Origin: Ilyonectria destructans
Taxonomy: Eukaryota; Ascomycota; Sordariomycetes; Hypocreales; Nectriaceae
Assembly (NCBI GenBank): GCA_020740775.1
Contig: JAHEWK010000013.1
Span: 248,001 to 312,000 of the forward strand
Direction: 5' to 3'
Length of the DNA: 64,000 bases
The stretch's first letter is position 1. The number at the start of each line of letters is the position of its first letter. This document shows positions 1-10,525 of this stretch, piece after piece. Made by a program: the position numbers and the translations under genes. The notes beneath the pieces were generated by a model. It was not told the origin of the DNA, ran no database searches, and was given only the letters and a program-made list of their open reading frames with translations.

Positions 1-647
1 AAGTAGGGCGGCCGTGGTTCGTAGTAACTTACAGCACAACCCGTTACGGTCCCCATGTTACCCCACACCCCACTCGTCTGGGGGAATAGGGAATCTGGAG
101 ACCCCAACCCCACCGTAAGGTTTTGTGCAAAGCGTCCGAGGAGTCTTTCAGTAACTATTTGGTGATTTCGGTGGGGGAACTTCGCGTGTCACTTGTATCG
201 CGGTATCGGGTTTCAAAGGCTATTGCGGAAGTGAAGCTTCTCGCACATATGATCATTTTCATCTGCTAGATGCAATACCGCGGCACTCATGAGGACCCAC
301 TGAATATCCAATTGACAATCTCGGCGAGACGCAAGAAGAGACTCGTTCTAGATCCTAACAAGCTGTTCGTTAAAGTCAAGGACCTTGGAATAATTGACAA
401 GTGTTCCAGGGCACATATAACCCTGAAGAGGAGTTAGTAGTAGTAGCCCAACAGGCTTATTTTAATGATACATTTATCAATTGGCAATTTCGGTGAGTGT
501 AGCGTTGGCGATAACCTCAATGCAATGGTTGTGTTAGTTGTTGCTATTCTGAATTCCAGTTTTATATTTGACAATCATACAATTTTGATCAAAATTTGCT
601 GTATCATGCCTCGAGAGTATCTACAAAGGACAACAACCTATTCGTCG
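1..647. other. Intergenic, left edge
   Basis: No convincing gene. The first 180 bases carry several CCCCAC/GTGGGG-like words (for example TTACCCCACACCCCAC at about 58-73, and GGTGGGGGAA at about 170). These resemble the motif found in front of the catabolic genes further right, so the promoter of a gene off the left edge is possible. The rest is ordinary sequence without coding signal. Confidence 0.5.
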
Positions 648-1949
648 TTACTCCGCCTTGATTCCCATTGTCGCAATCTTACTTCGCATGTCCGTAACCC
701 ATCGTTCCTTGTACATCTTTTGGGACAAGGCTGTTGAGTCGATTGCAGGGTTCCTCAACATGCGCATAAATCCATCCTCGCGTTCAACGTCGACGGGGTT
801 ACCCTGAAGGCGTGTTTTATTTTGCGTCGTCATCGGATCCACGAAGTAGGCAAAGACCTCTCTGCGGACGTCTGCGTAGACATCTAGCACCAGCTCTGGA
901 TAACCCTCATTGAGAACCATGATCAGAGAATCTGCCAAAGCCTCGGCATCAAGCAGACCTGTAGAGAGTCCCATCGCACCCAGGGGCTGTGCATATGGGA
1001 AGTCAGCAGAGGTTGCTTGGGGACATGTTCGATACAACGTACGGAGTTCAGATGAGCAGCATCCCCAACTAGGAGACATCTACCTCTTTTCATGGTCGAG
1101 GCGAGGCGTTGATGAATGTGATACACCGTCTTCTGCTCAACCTTGTACTCCAGCGGTCTCTTTCCTACCATGATCTTCTCGTAGAAAGAGTCAAGATTCT
1201 CTGGCGCCAGAAGCTCTTCGTCGGTACGAGGATCTTGGCTGTCAACTGCAACCGCATATCTCCAGTGCGATGTTTGTCCCAACTTGGGAGGCGACAACGG
1301 AATTACCACGGCCCAATTGACAGGGTCGATGATAAAATGCGGTGCGACATGCGGCATTTCATCATTCACCCGGGTTACGTTGGTCGTAATGACGCGCTCT
1401 GGCCAAGTATGGCCTGGGAAGGGTATCTTGAGGAGCGACCGAATAGTGGACCTTCCACCATCACTTCCCACTAGGTAAACTCCCTTGAACTTCTCCATGT
1501 CTCCGGATCCAAGGTTCTTGACATTGAGGGTCACACTGTTCTCGACCTCCTCGATTGCGGTTGCTTCTGCCTGGTAGTGGACAGTGACATTTCCTGTGCG
1601 AACGGCTGCCTTCTTAATGATCGCAGCTAATTTAGACTGAGGCAGCATGAGCTGCTTGTCTTGAATATGTCCAAGTTGCTTGCCAAATGTCTTGCCGCCG
1701 TTGCCGTTGTCGACTGGGGGGGAGCGAAATAAGAGGCCGTTTTCCCTCATATCCTTCGATGGACACGGCGTCCCAGAGTCCAGATTCTTTAAGCAGGGTT
1801 AAGATAGGGCCATAGTACCCAGAGGCTCGCGGTGACTGGTCTGGTTCTGTTAATTTCTCAAACACGTCAACCTTGACGCCTCGCTGTCCAAGTCTCAAAG
1901 CTGTAAACAGGCCAACTGGCCCAGCCCCGACAATCAAGACATTCGACAT
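648..1949 (-). pseudogene. FAD-dependent aromatic monooxygenase (PHBH/phenol hydroxylase type), frameshifted
   Basis: Group A flavoprotein monooxygenase of about 415 residues, expected to hydroxylate an aromatic ring in the cytosol with NAD(P)H and FAD. The N-terminus has the FAD dinucleotide fold (GAGPVGLFTALRLG, residues 8-21), then a DG-type motif (GSDGGRS) and the GD motif (LLVGDAAH). The start at 1947-1949 puts the GxGxxG motif at the usual place. One intron fits well: 987-1042, 56 bp, donor GTACGT, branch CTGAC, acceptor CACAG. It restores GDAAHLNS-PLGAMGLSTG. The first about 66 codons and the rest are in different frames. The frame changes at about 1745-1752, between ...SIEGY and MRENGLLF..., with no room for an intron, so a 1-nt indel (real or a sequencing error) breaks the gene. 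It is divergent from the dienelactone hydrolase at 2471. In this context a protocatechuate or hydroxybenzoate hydroxylase producing hydroxyquinol is attractive, but substrate cannot be read from sequence. Confidence 0.8.
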
Positions 1950-2151
1950 TGTGTGGAATTGATACTTTAGCTGAATTTAGGAATGGTTTTCGTGCCTTAA
2001 TGTTGAACGGAAAATACAATGTTCTTGTTTTCTGGCAATTGAAAACTTGCTCTGCCAATAAGCGAGCCCCAAAGGCAGCACATACTCTTATTGTAGAAGC
2101 GGAGAACCGCTTGCTAAACTTGCTAAACTAAACCAGGCCTATCGATACTGA

Positions 2152-2281
2152 CCCCACCGATAGCGGCGGGGGCTCGAAATGAGATTAGCACAGCTTCTCC
2201 TCACCCCATTGTCCACATGGTGCAGAGCCGCCCGAGGGAGCGAGTCAGTTTGGGTGGGGAGCTAGAGAGCTCTGGTGGGGA
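2152..2281. promoter_or_regulatory. Divergent promoter with GTGGGG-type sites
   Basis: Between the divergent monooxygenase and dienelactone hydrolase lie CCCCACCG (2152-2159), CACCCCATT (about 2202-2210), GGTGGGGA (2253-2260) and GGTGGGGA (2274-2281). The last two are direct repeats 21 bp apart, or two helical turns. GTGGGG fits the CreA/Mig1 consensus SYGGRG, and it also matches the words found before the dioxygenase, TAXI and decarboxylase genes. Binding by CreA or by the local C2H2 regulator is inference. Confidence 0.45.
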
Positions 2282-2470
2282 GCGTCCACCAAACTAACCT
2301 AGTGCAACAGTAGCTCTTGGGAGCTTTCTATTCACGCTGCGAAAGGTTTTTGTAACCCGTTGCCCGCTCGTCCAAGTTCATGTTTAACATTTTCCGTCAT
2401 CGCAACTCATCCCAGCTCTACTGTCCCTCAAAACATATTCTTTGTTCATTCTTGATAGAGCATTCAAATC

Positions 2471-3398
2471 ATGACATCTCACAGTCTGGGACCCTGCTGC
2501 TTCCAGGGCGTCAAACATGAAGGTGAAGTTCATGGACGGTTCGAAACGATTGGCGACTTCGAAGCCTATGTCACCGAACCAGCATCCCCAAACGGGTGTG
2601 GCATACTCTAGTACTGTCTTCACCGCCACCATCATTAGAGGTTTGCCTAACAGACAACCAGTCTCACGGATATAGTAGGATACAAATTTAACAATGCCAA
2701 GCTAGTTGCAGACCAATACGCGGCAAACGGGTACAGCAAATGTGTCATCATTGCAAAGCATCGGGCTAACACCCTCTGCAGATATCTCGTCGTGATGCCT
2801 GACCTGTTCTATGGCGACCCGGTCCCCTTGAATGCCGACATGGCGACTTTCAACCTCCCGAACTGGATGCAAGGCCAACTAGGAGCGAAGAAAATTCCTC
2901 ACACACCCCAGACGGTGGACCCGATTGTCGAACAATCGCTCCAAACTCTTCGCGACAAGTACAAGTGCAAGGTCAGAAAACTCACGACCCGTGGCATCAT
3001 TACCAGTCAGCAGCACTAACAGCGTATCACAGACAATCGCAGTCGCGGGGTATTGCTTCGGCGCCAAATACGCGGTGCGAGCTCTTGCCTCAAGCAATAT
3101 CGATGCTGTCTTTATTGCTCACCCTGCCATGATTTCCAAGGAGGAACTGGAAAATATAAAGGGCCCTCTGGCTATAGCAGCCGCAGAAATTGATGCCATT
3201 TTCCCTGCTAGTGAGCGGCACGAGTCGGAAGAGACTTTGAAGAAGCTCGGAACTCCTTTTCAGATCAATCTTTACTCGGGGGTTCACCATGGATTCGCGG
3301 TGAGATGTGACCTGAGCGACAGAGTGCAGAGACTTGCGAAGGAGTCTGCTTTCCTCTTGGCACTTCAGTGGTTTGAGGCTTATGCTTTGAAGAAGTAG
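2471..3398 (+). CDS. Dienelactone hydrolase family protein
   Basis: Alpha/beta hydrolase of the dienelactone hydrolase family, 254 aa. Such enzymes open lactones formed after intradiol ring cleavage, or hydrolyse related esters, in the cytosol. Exons 2471-2610, 2662-2730, 2782-2971 and 3033-3398 (sum divisible by three). Introns are 51, 51 and 61 bp with CTAAC branch points. The N-terminal signature PCCFQGVKHEG (residues 8-18) supports the start. The triad is complete: nucleophile C141 in GYCFG, D187 (AEIDAIFP) and H219 (GVHHGF). PDLFYGDPVPLN (76-87) is typical of the fungal members. It is divergently transcribed from the FAD monooxygenase and next to an intradiol dioxygenase, which suggests a ring-cleavage pathway. 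The exact substrate is inference. Confidence 0.9.
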
Positions 3399-3862
3399 AT
3401 GCCTGCTCATCTTGTTAGAAAAATAAACGTCTTTCCAACTTCGCATTTGGGATGATTGTTCGAATCCTACCAAGTCTCTTACTAACTATTGAACGAGCTG
3501 CCCGCTCCACCAAGAGTAAGTTACCGGCACAAAGACCAAAAACCCCAGTTTTCCCCATCACACACCGAGACAGCTACGATGACTTTCACCCGAGCCCTCA
3601 TCGGCGCGCCCGACCTATTGAACGAGGCTGCGATCACCTCTCAAGTCGAATATCACATCTCCCGCCCCTTACTAACATACCAATAACCCTCCACCTTGCG
3701 GCAATTGAGAGGGAAAACGCAGTGTCTATTCATGCATCACGGAGCGGCGCTCCAAGAGTTGACGAACATAACTTGTTTCTAGCAAGTGTTGAAAGCATTC
3801 CATTCGAGATAGGCAATTCAATTGATTGTAGCTTAAGGTTATGAGAGCTTGTCATTTGCTAT
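3399..3862. other. Convergent intergenic spacer
   Basis: Spacer between the 3' ends of the dienelactone hydrolase (+) and the dioxygenase (-). Short open frames here lack protein-like composition. It probably holds both 3' UTRs and terminators. Confidence 0.5.
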
Positions 3863-4968
3863 TCAGTCGACATCGGGAATTGGCATCCCATTCCATAGTT
3901 TATACTCAAAGCCTGCAGCGCCAAACGCCTCCTGCGTCTTCTCATCTCTCAATTTGGCCGACTCTTGTTCAGTCACAAGCACGAAGTCGCGCCTCAAGAC
4001 CTTACTCTGTGCCGAGACTCCGTATTTTTGTGCCGTATCACCGTCAATTTGGTCAAGGTCGACAAGAAGGGATTTCTTCACCCCAAACACCGGGTCACTG
4101 CTTTCGAAGGGGTCTCCGCGGAGGTATAATGCTCTAGAGGTGCACGCAGTCAGAAACCTGATCAATATGTCATACAGGAGGATACCCACGTGATGAGGTG
4201 ATCGAACTTATCCTTTTGAAACATGAAATGCATATGGCTCGGCCTATAAGCATGTCGACTTAGCAGCTTCAGAAGCTTTCCGACAGGTCCGTCATGCGGA
4301 ATCGGATACGGAACAGGTGTTATCGCCTTGAACCAGAAGGCTCCGTTCTTGTCGCTTTTGATGACGCATCTCCCATCTGCAGCCTTTCGGTCTGCGTATT
4401 GCGTGTCGTAAAGGCCAGTCGAATCCGTCTCCCAGATATCGACATTGACACCCTCAATCGGCCTACCGGAGGTGTCTTTTATGGTGCAGAGCACTAGAAG
4501 CGGCTCGCCGTTAGGGTCATGCGACATCAATTCTCCGTTGTTCAAGTCCGGAGCATCATGAGTATGAAATGGTCCCAAAAGTGTGCCTTCGGTCGAATGC
4601 GGTGGTTTCGGGTGATCGATTGAATCCACCACGAGGGAAAGACCCAGAATATCTGACAGTAGGATGAATTCCTGTCTCGTCAGAAACAAGTGCTAGCAGC
4701 GATGCGACCATATGCCTCTTACCTGTCGCAGTTCTGTACATGTCTGGCCGGTTTCCGTCAGAAACTTCAACCCCATCATCCACTCTTCCGAACTCAGTCT
4801 GGTCTCTCGCGCGAAGTCATGAAGATGAGTGACCAGCCGTTCAATCACCCATTTCAAACGGGGATCAGGGCAGAGGGAATTGATTGTGTGGACATTCTGC
4901 GTGATGTTATCTGCCGAAAGATCCATCATTGGTGGTATCTGGCGCTTGATTTTGATTGCGTCGTCCAT
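3863..4968 (-). CDS. Intradiol ring-cleavage dioxygenase (hydroxyquinol/catechol 1,2-dioxygenase type)
   Basis: Non-haem Fe(III) dioxygenase, 332 aa, cleaving a catechol or hydroxyquinol between the two hydroxyls. Exons 4968-4723, 4671-4190 and 4133-3863 (sum divisible by three). Introns are 51 bp (donor GTAAGA) and 56 bp (donor GTGGGT). Residues 1-about 100 form the helical dimerisation domain typical of fungal and bacterial catechol/hydroxyquinol dioxygenases. The catalytic beta domain follows, with VDIWETDSTGLYD and AYRPSHMHF. The four iron ligands are all visible: Y170, Y204 (VPYPIPHDG), H228 and H230. Length and the N-terminal domain fit hydroxyquinol 1,2-dioxygenase rather than extracellular short intradiol enzymes, and no signal peptide is seen. 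With the monooxygenase and decarboxylase homologues nearby, hydroxyquinol to maleylacetate is the favoured reaction (inference). Confidence 0.9.
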
Positions 4969-5180
4969 ATTTTCACAGGCTCGGCAAGAAACCTCTAAAT
5001 AACACGTTCAGCTTTCGCTGCTAGGGACGTTCGAAGGAATTGGTTACAGTGGACAATTTTTGAATGTAGCTTCCCCAGTTGAGATCCAGGGACCAGGACT
5101 AAATGAGATAAACACGCACCTCGGGTTAAGATATATCTACAACCAGCCCAGCCTCATCGTATTCTGTCTTCTTCGAGTAG

Positions 5181-5255
5181 ATGGGGTAAGTAACTACCTA
5201 CAGTATACACGCTGCAGGTGGGGTAAGATAAACCAAGGCAAACGACATACCCCAC
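5181..5255. promoter_or_regulatory. Inverted GTGGGGTA/TACCCCAC pair upstream of dioxygenase
   Basis: GTGGGGTA at 5218-5225 and its exact reverse complement TACCCCAC at 5248-5255 are separated by 22 bp. A related ATGGGGTAAG lies at 5181-5190. The pair is 250-290 bp upstream of the dioxygenase start (4968) and downstream of the regulator's stop (5432). It resembles the pair before the TAXI-type gene. Confidence 0.5.
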
Positions 5256-5431
5256 GTGTAATGTTGGCAGGAGAATCAGGGATGGAGTACAGACCAATGA
5301 TTACGGAGGGATACAATCGGGCACCTAATCATTAATCGGATGATGAGGAGTGTAATGCTTATTCATCAAGGTCATTTTCATGTTCCTCGTCCAGTCCGAT
5401 GAGAGTTGTATCATCAATACTTGATTAAGAA

Positions 5432-7908
5432 CTAACAAGCCGCCAGCTTTTGACTTTCAGCGTAGTTTTTCAACGCATTAGCCAGTGTCGTTTGGATACC
5501 CCACACTGCAGAAGATTCCAATACTAATGCCCAGGCATATATCAATTGTGTCGAGTGAGGCTTTTGTTTGTTCGATTGCCCAATGTCTACCTCCGCAAGA
5601 ATCTCTGCCACTAGTTCCATACAATCTTTTTCGTCACTTGTTCGCTTATATTCAGGGCGGGACGAGACCTCTCTCATCCACGCGCTAGCGAAGAGACCTT
5701 GCATGCGAACATTAGAGCCATGTTATAATAGCATGCGGGGAGACTCACAGCATTCTATTGAGACAAGGTGTAGCTGTAGGCTGTGTGGTAGCACCCTGCC
5801 TGGAGTCTTCAGCGCCATGCCTAGCCTGATTCTTGTTCGAAGTGACTGCAGAGCATGTACAGCAGTCCTCAGTGTCGAGTTGGAACTATCGATCTTTATG
5901 GAGAGCTCCTTCATGCTCTGTGAAATTTTCATTGCGTCTAGGGAGACTATCGCAGATCGAACCGACGAAAAGTCTGTGTGAAGTCTCATGTGCGCCAATC
6001 GAAGCAGTGCAGCTGCGTTCGATGAGACAGCACCATGGGGGTTGCGAGACGACAGTGAACATTCCGAATCTTCTTCCCAGAAGGCTTGCCACTTTTGAAT
6101 GGCCAAACTTGATGCCTGGAAACTGGATGCCTCAAAAACTGACGCCTGGAAGAAATCCCACGTATTGCCTCGGGTCCAGATTTCGGGTTGCAATCTCCAC
6201 ATCCGTTGCACGATCGCATGTAGCATTACATAGGCCCCAAAGCTGCTGATCCTGTTGGACTGGGGCTGTGAAGATGAGAGAAGACCGCCTAGGGCCTCAT
6301 TGAGGCGAGCTTCATTGCCCTGGATTTGCTTTCTGCCTTCCAACCAAGTCGCAGGTGTGGTAGCTGCCCAGTCGCTCTCGCAGCAGGGGAGTGGAGCGTC
6401 ACCCATTTCACAGTTGAGTAGAGGTGGAGCTACATTATAGCAGATACTGAGATTGTTCAAAATGACGAAGCCAGCGCATTTTGTTCTAGAGCCCTTGTTA
6501 CTGAACCGTCTCCAAGGTGGATGTTATAACTTACCGTACGGATGTCTCGCATTCGATCCAATTCTTCCACAGAGTGAAAGTGTCTTCGTTAGGGCTAAAG
6601 TCATTAAAGTCGGGAGCCTTCTGATGGCGCAAGATCTGAAAGGGTTAAATTCCGTCCAACGCGGGTCAAGAAGAGCGTACAGTTGCTAATAGAGACGCCC
6701 ACGACAAAGCCTCGTCAAGCGGTTTGCGCTTTCCATCGGCTATGCCGTAAGCTATGAGAATCACGATCGATTGTATCAACCACCCAGGTTGCTCCTCCAT
6801 TGGCAAAGCAAAATCAGAATCAATCTGTCACTTCTCAGTCTCGTTGATCATCGTCCGAGGGCGCAGGGAGGTTCACTTACATGCTTAATGACCGATACTC
6901 GGCCGGCTCGATACAAAGCCTGGGCAGTGATGCTGTCTCCGTTGTAACAGGCACTTAGCGAGGCCATGGCGATCAAAAGGGTAGGATGAGCAGACTCCGC
7001 CCTCCAGGTTGGAACGTGGACGAAGGGCAGGTAAGTCAGGAGGAACTCAAAACAATTGTTGAGGAGCCTCTCAAACGCGAGACACGAAGGGAGTCTCAGG
7101 CTGTCCATCTCATTGCTCTGCGTCAATTTTAGTCATGTTGGGACAGTATATGGGCGGCAAGGATTCTTCAACGTCCTACCTGAGCAAACACGGCTCGAAC
7201 TTCTTTTTCCAGGTCATTACGCTTGTCGATGGAGATCTCACAGGACCCTCTCCAATCCTGTTGGCTAAGTTTGGTCGAGAGGCTGGAAGACGGGGAGTAC
7301 GTGGGATTGAGGAGGGTGCTGTCTCTTTGGTCCAAACGTTCACCGAAGGTCTCACCTCCGAGCAGTGTGTCGTCGGATACAAATGGAAAATCCCTGCCGT
7401 CAAGAAAGTAGTCGATTTGGTCAATGGAGCTCATGGACGGTTGAGACATGAAATGGAGCACAGCAGAGTCATCTGGAAAGGCCTCCATTTGAACGGCACT
7501 GGTTGTCTCTGGCACCTCTTGTGCCGACTGATCCTCTGGTTGTGCTGGGAGGGAGCTTTCTTCCACGGCGGGTGCCGCCGTATCCACAGCAGCATCTAGT
7601 GCTAGATTCATTATTGAGTCGACTCTAGACAAGGCAGAATGGTAGCGTAAGTGATGGCGTTTGATGACATCTTTACGGGAAAATGTACTCTCGCAATGGT
7701 TGCACTTGAAGGGCTTTTCGTTTCGGTCTGGGTGCGAAGTCAGCATAAGAAGGCAGCTAAAATCCCAAGGGTATTAGGGATGCTTGTGGGGATGCTTGCG
7801 GGAACGCTCGTGCCTGGTGAGGTGCTCGGCGCGTGCGAAGGACCTTTGACAGTAAGAACATCTAAGCTGGGCCCTCGTCTGGTTCCGCCTTCCGCTGCCG
7901 GCAAGCAT
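5432..7908 (-). CDS. C2H2 zinc-finger / fungal-specific transcription factor
   Basis: Putative nuclear regulator, 713 aa, probably controlling the surrounding catabolic genes. Exons 7908-7800, 7727-7180, 7117-6881, 6824-6681, 6635-6535, 6485-5749 and 5697-5432 (sum divisible by three). Two tandem C2H2 fingers sit at the N-terminus: C17-C20-H33-H37 and C45-C48-H61-H66, joined by a classical linker ending NEKPFKC. The first intron is best read as GC-AG (donor GCAAGC at 7799). The alternative GT donor 6 nt upstream stays in frame but destroys the H-x3-H spacing of finger 1. After a Ser/Gln-rich linker, residues about 260 onward (FLLTYLPFVHVPTW; then ETSVRTKCAGFVILN) match the fungal-specific transcription factor regulatory domain. 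Introns are mostly 45-72 bp. The position between enzyme genes suggests a pathway-specific activator, which is inference. Confidence 0.85.
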
Positions 7909-9460
7909 ACTCGGGGTCGGATTCGGGCCGTTGCCCCAAAAGATCAAGATTTGTTTAGTCGTAAGGCCCCTAGAAGGTCAGAGGAGCCATGGTAGTTTGG
8001 CTGATTGCACCTGCGACTCTATTCAGCTCTTGTCAGGCTTGGTCCTTCTTTCGCCTCGCAGTTAATCACAATATCCCTGCTGGTTGAGACGGCGATTGGC
8101 AGCTGTGCAACGGAAGGTAGTCGGCTTCAATCGCAGAGGAAGAGGGGGCGGCTGGCATGCACCGCGACTTCGTGAGGTCCGAGGGATCCACCTCCCCTGG
8201 AGTAATAATTGTTAGTGTCTTACAAAACAAGGTGGACCAGTTGTGACATCAACGATACGTCATGGTGAAGGTCCCATATCGAAATTGAGGCTTTTTTTAG
8301 ATACAAATTGGCCCTGCACACTTGTCTTGATACTCCGACCGTCCCTTCCAGGCTTAGCTACGGCCGATCGTCCCAAATGCAGATGTATCGAAATAACAAT
8401 TATTACCTCGAGGGAGGCGTAAATAAATCCGGGGTTGCCGTGCAAGGCGCTAACACCCCGCTTCTCCGCAAAGCTTTGAAGCGTGGACCAGGATGTAACT
8501 TACATGGGTGACTAGACTAGACCTATTTGGACAGTCATGATGATTGTGCCCTGAGCGACTGATTGATTTATGCTATGAAAGAAGTCGCCAAGTCGGCATA
8601 CCCTGCTCGCCCCGTACCTAGAACATACTCTCGGGCCACCGTTCATTGACAAAACATCACACTTGGAGGCTCATATGATTCAAATACCCCGAGTTCATTC
8701 GAGTAACGGCCATGTCTTATGCTCACCATTACGTGAATCGTCATTGGGTCAAGCTAGAGAAGATTGGAGACTAAAAAGCGTTGGAACCCGGGGTATACCG
8801 GACTTCTTCCCCTCCTTTTAGCGTCGGACATACACAAGACTCCGGGGCCGCTGAGTAACTACCAGCTAGATACCATTTGGTGCTCCTCGGGCCGTCTTCG
8901 GGTGGTCTTCAAGTCGCGAGGAGTGATCGATTCCACCGACCGAGGCTGTGTAGAGCAACGAAAATATGGCCGAGTATGGAAATACAGTTCTCATAAAGTT
9001 AATTTTTAGTAAAAGATGTTTCGCCGGGCATGGTACAATCAGAGCAAGGGGGAGAAGAGACGCCGGGTGGCATCCTCTCAGGTGAGTTTAGTTCAAATTC
9101 TCGTATACATAGTTACTCGGCGAGACTTCGCTATATCCTCAGCGACTTGGAGGCCTTTACGATGATTCGTGTCCACTTCAGCCATATCAGACTCCATGTC
9201 TTTGCCCCAATTCCATCTGCACATGGTCTACTTTTCCGAGGGTCCGATGCGGCTCCTACTGCGCGTATTGTAAACGGTGGGGTAGGCAGCGACCACCACA
9301 GATCGCACTACCCCACCGGCTTGATTGACACCGATGGATGCCTTTGCTCTCTTGCTCTAGATTCTGGGTCATGGAGCTTGTTGACCTCAGGGCCATATAT
9401 ACCCCGAGGCGAGAATAGTCAATCGAGAATGTCACCAAATACAAACAGTACCAGTTCAAA
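7909..9460. other. Intergenic, divergent promoters of regulator and TAXI-type gene
   Basis: About 1.5 kb with no supported gene. The open frames at 8308-8511, 8764-9009 and 9030-9536 look random, and the last overlaps the start of the TAXI-type gene in another frame. The region holds the upstream sequence of the regulator on the left and of the TAXI-type gene on the right. Confidence 0.5.
9275..9318. promoter_or_regulatory. Perfect 11-bp inverted repeat CGGTGGGGTAG ... CTACCCCACCG
   Basis: Left arm 9275-9285, right arm 9308-9318, exact reverse complements with a 22-bp spacer, ending 142 bp upstream of the TAXI-type start codon. The core equals the pair before the dioxygenase gene. It looks like a site for a dimeric or paired zinc-finger regulator. 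Confidence 0.55.
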
Positions 9461-10525
9461 ATGTCCATCCCCATCGCAACTGCTGTGGATTACAAAGGCA
9501 GAAACCGTCCGTCCGAAGGACCTGTCGCAACTCTAGTCGCCAAAGATGACCCTACCATCGACCGCAGTGTGACTCTCCGCTGCATTGGTGACTGGGGACA
9601 CGCCAATTTCCATCGGGTCATGGCATTCATCACCCAAGAATTGACTGAACGCTGCGGCCCAACCAGCAGGACCTGCATTTGGAGCGTGGCTGGTGGTGGT
9701 ATGGAAATTACGGATTCTATCTCTTCAGGGTTCGCCGACATTGCCATCAACACGCCTGTCAAGTTGATCAAGAATGCCTTGACCGGAACAGGCCCTTGGG
9801 AATCACGAGGCCCCGCGCCACATTTGAGAGGCCTAGCGACGATTCCTCAAGATGATCGAATGCTCTTTGCAATTGATCCGTCTCTGGGTTGCAAGTCTTT
9901 TGCAGATATTCGACAAAAGAAACCCAAGCTCAAGATCATATTGGGGCCAGACGGGGAGAGCCCCATTGGCTATGTCTGCCATCGCTACCTGGAGGCACAT
10001 GGAGTCTCGGTCGACACCATCAAGTCTTGGGGCGGCGAGGTGGTGTATGCTAACAGGCCTGAGGAGTGTCTCGTTCCGTGCCAGGATCCAAGCCTTGGCT
10101 TCAATGCCGTTATCAACGAGGCCTTGATGACAGACTGGTGGGTCCAGTTGATTGATGGCCCTCGGGGTTTTCTTCCGATGCCTGCCGAACCCGAAGCATT
10201 GACGATCATCGAGAAGACGACTCCCGGACTACCAGGGTCGACAATTCCTGCCGGGTACTGGAAGAGTCTCAAGGAGGAAATTCCAGCCCTCGAGTTCCTC
10301 GACTTCATCCTCATGTGTCGTGAAGACTTGCCGGAGGATGTGGCCTACCTCATCACTTGGATTTTGGTCGAGAAGAAGGCCAAGATCGAGGTCCAGTTTC
10401 ACAGCTTCCCGGGAAACAAGGCGCCGATCTGTTGGCCCATGGACCCAAGAGAGATGGCCAAAACGGTCTTTCCATTGCATCCCGGAGCTGAGAGATTCTA
10501 CCGCGAGCATGGATATTTGGATTGA
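9461..10525 (+). CDS. TAXI-family / periplasmic-binding-fold protein, cytosolic
   Basis: Intronless 354-aa protein. Its body resembles TRAP-transporter solute receptors of the TAXI family: GGGMEITDSISSGFADIAIN (residues 77-96), then a PBP-type second domain. Bacterial TAXI proteins are exported binding proteins. Here the N-terminus is polar (MSIPIATAVDYKGRNRPSEG), with no signal peptide and no TRAP membrane partner nearby, so a cytosolic enzyme or sensor role is more likely. The downstream neighbour belongs to the 4,5-dihydroxyphthalate decarboxylase family, which uses the same fold. This protein may therefore be a second decarboxylase or a binding accessory for the same substrates (inference). 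The fold assignment is fairly safe; the function is unknown. Confidence 0.75.
   Translation: MSIPIATAVDYKGRNRPSEGPVATLVAKDDPTIDRSVTLRCIGDWGHANFHRVMAFITQELTERCGPTSRTCIWSVAGGGMEITDSISSGFADIAINTPVKLIKNALTGTGPWESRGPAPHLRGLATIPQDDRMLFAIDPSLGCKSFADIRQKKPKLKIILGPDGESPIGYVCHRYLEAHGVSVDTIKSWGGEVVYANRPEECLVPCQDPSLGFNAVINEALMTDWWVQLIDGPRGFLPMPAEPEALTIIEKTTPGLPGSTIPAGYWKSLKEEIPALEFLDFILMCREDLPEDVAYLITWILVEKKAKIEVQFHSFPGNKAPICWPMDPREMAKTVFPLHPGAERFYREHGYLD

Noticed and set aside
9030..9536. 168-codon frame overlapping the start of the TAXI-type gene
   Set aside because: Covers the promoter inverted repeat and the start of the real gene in another frame; composition is not protein-like.
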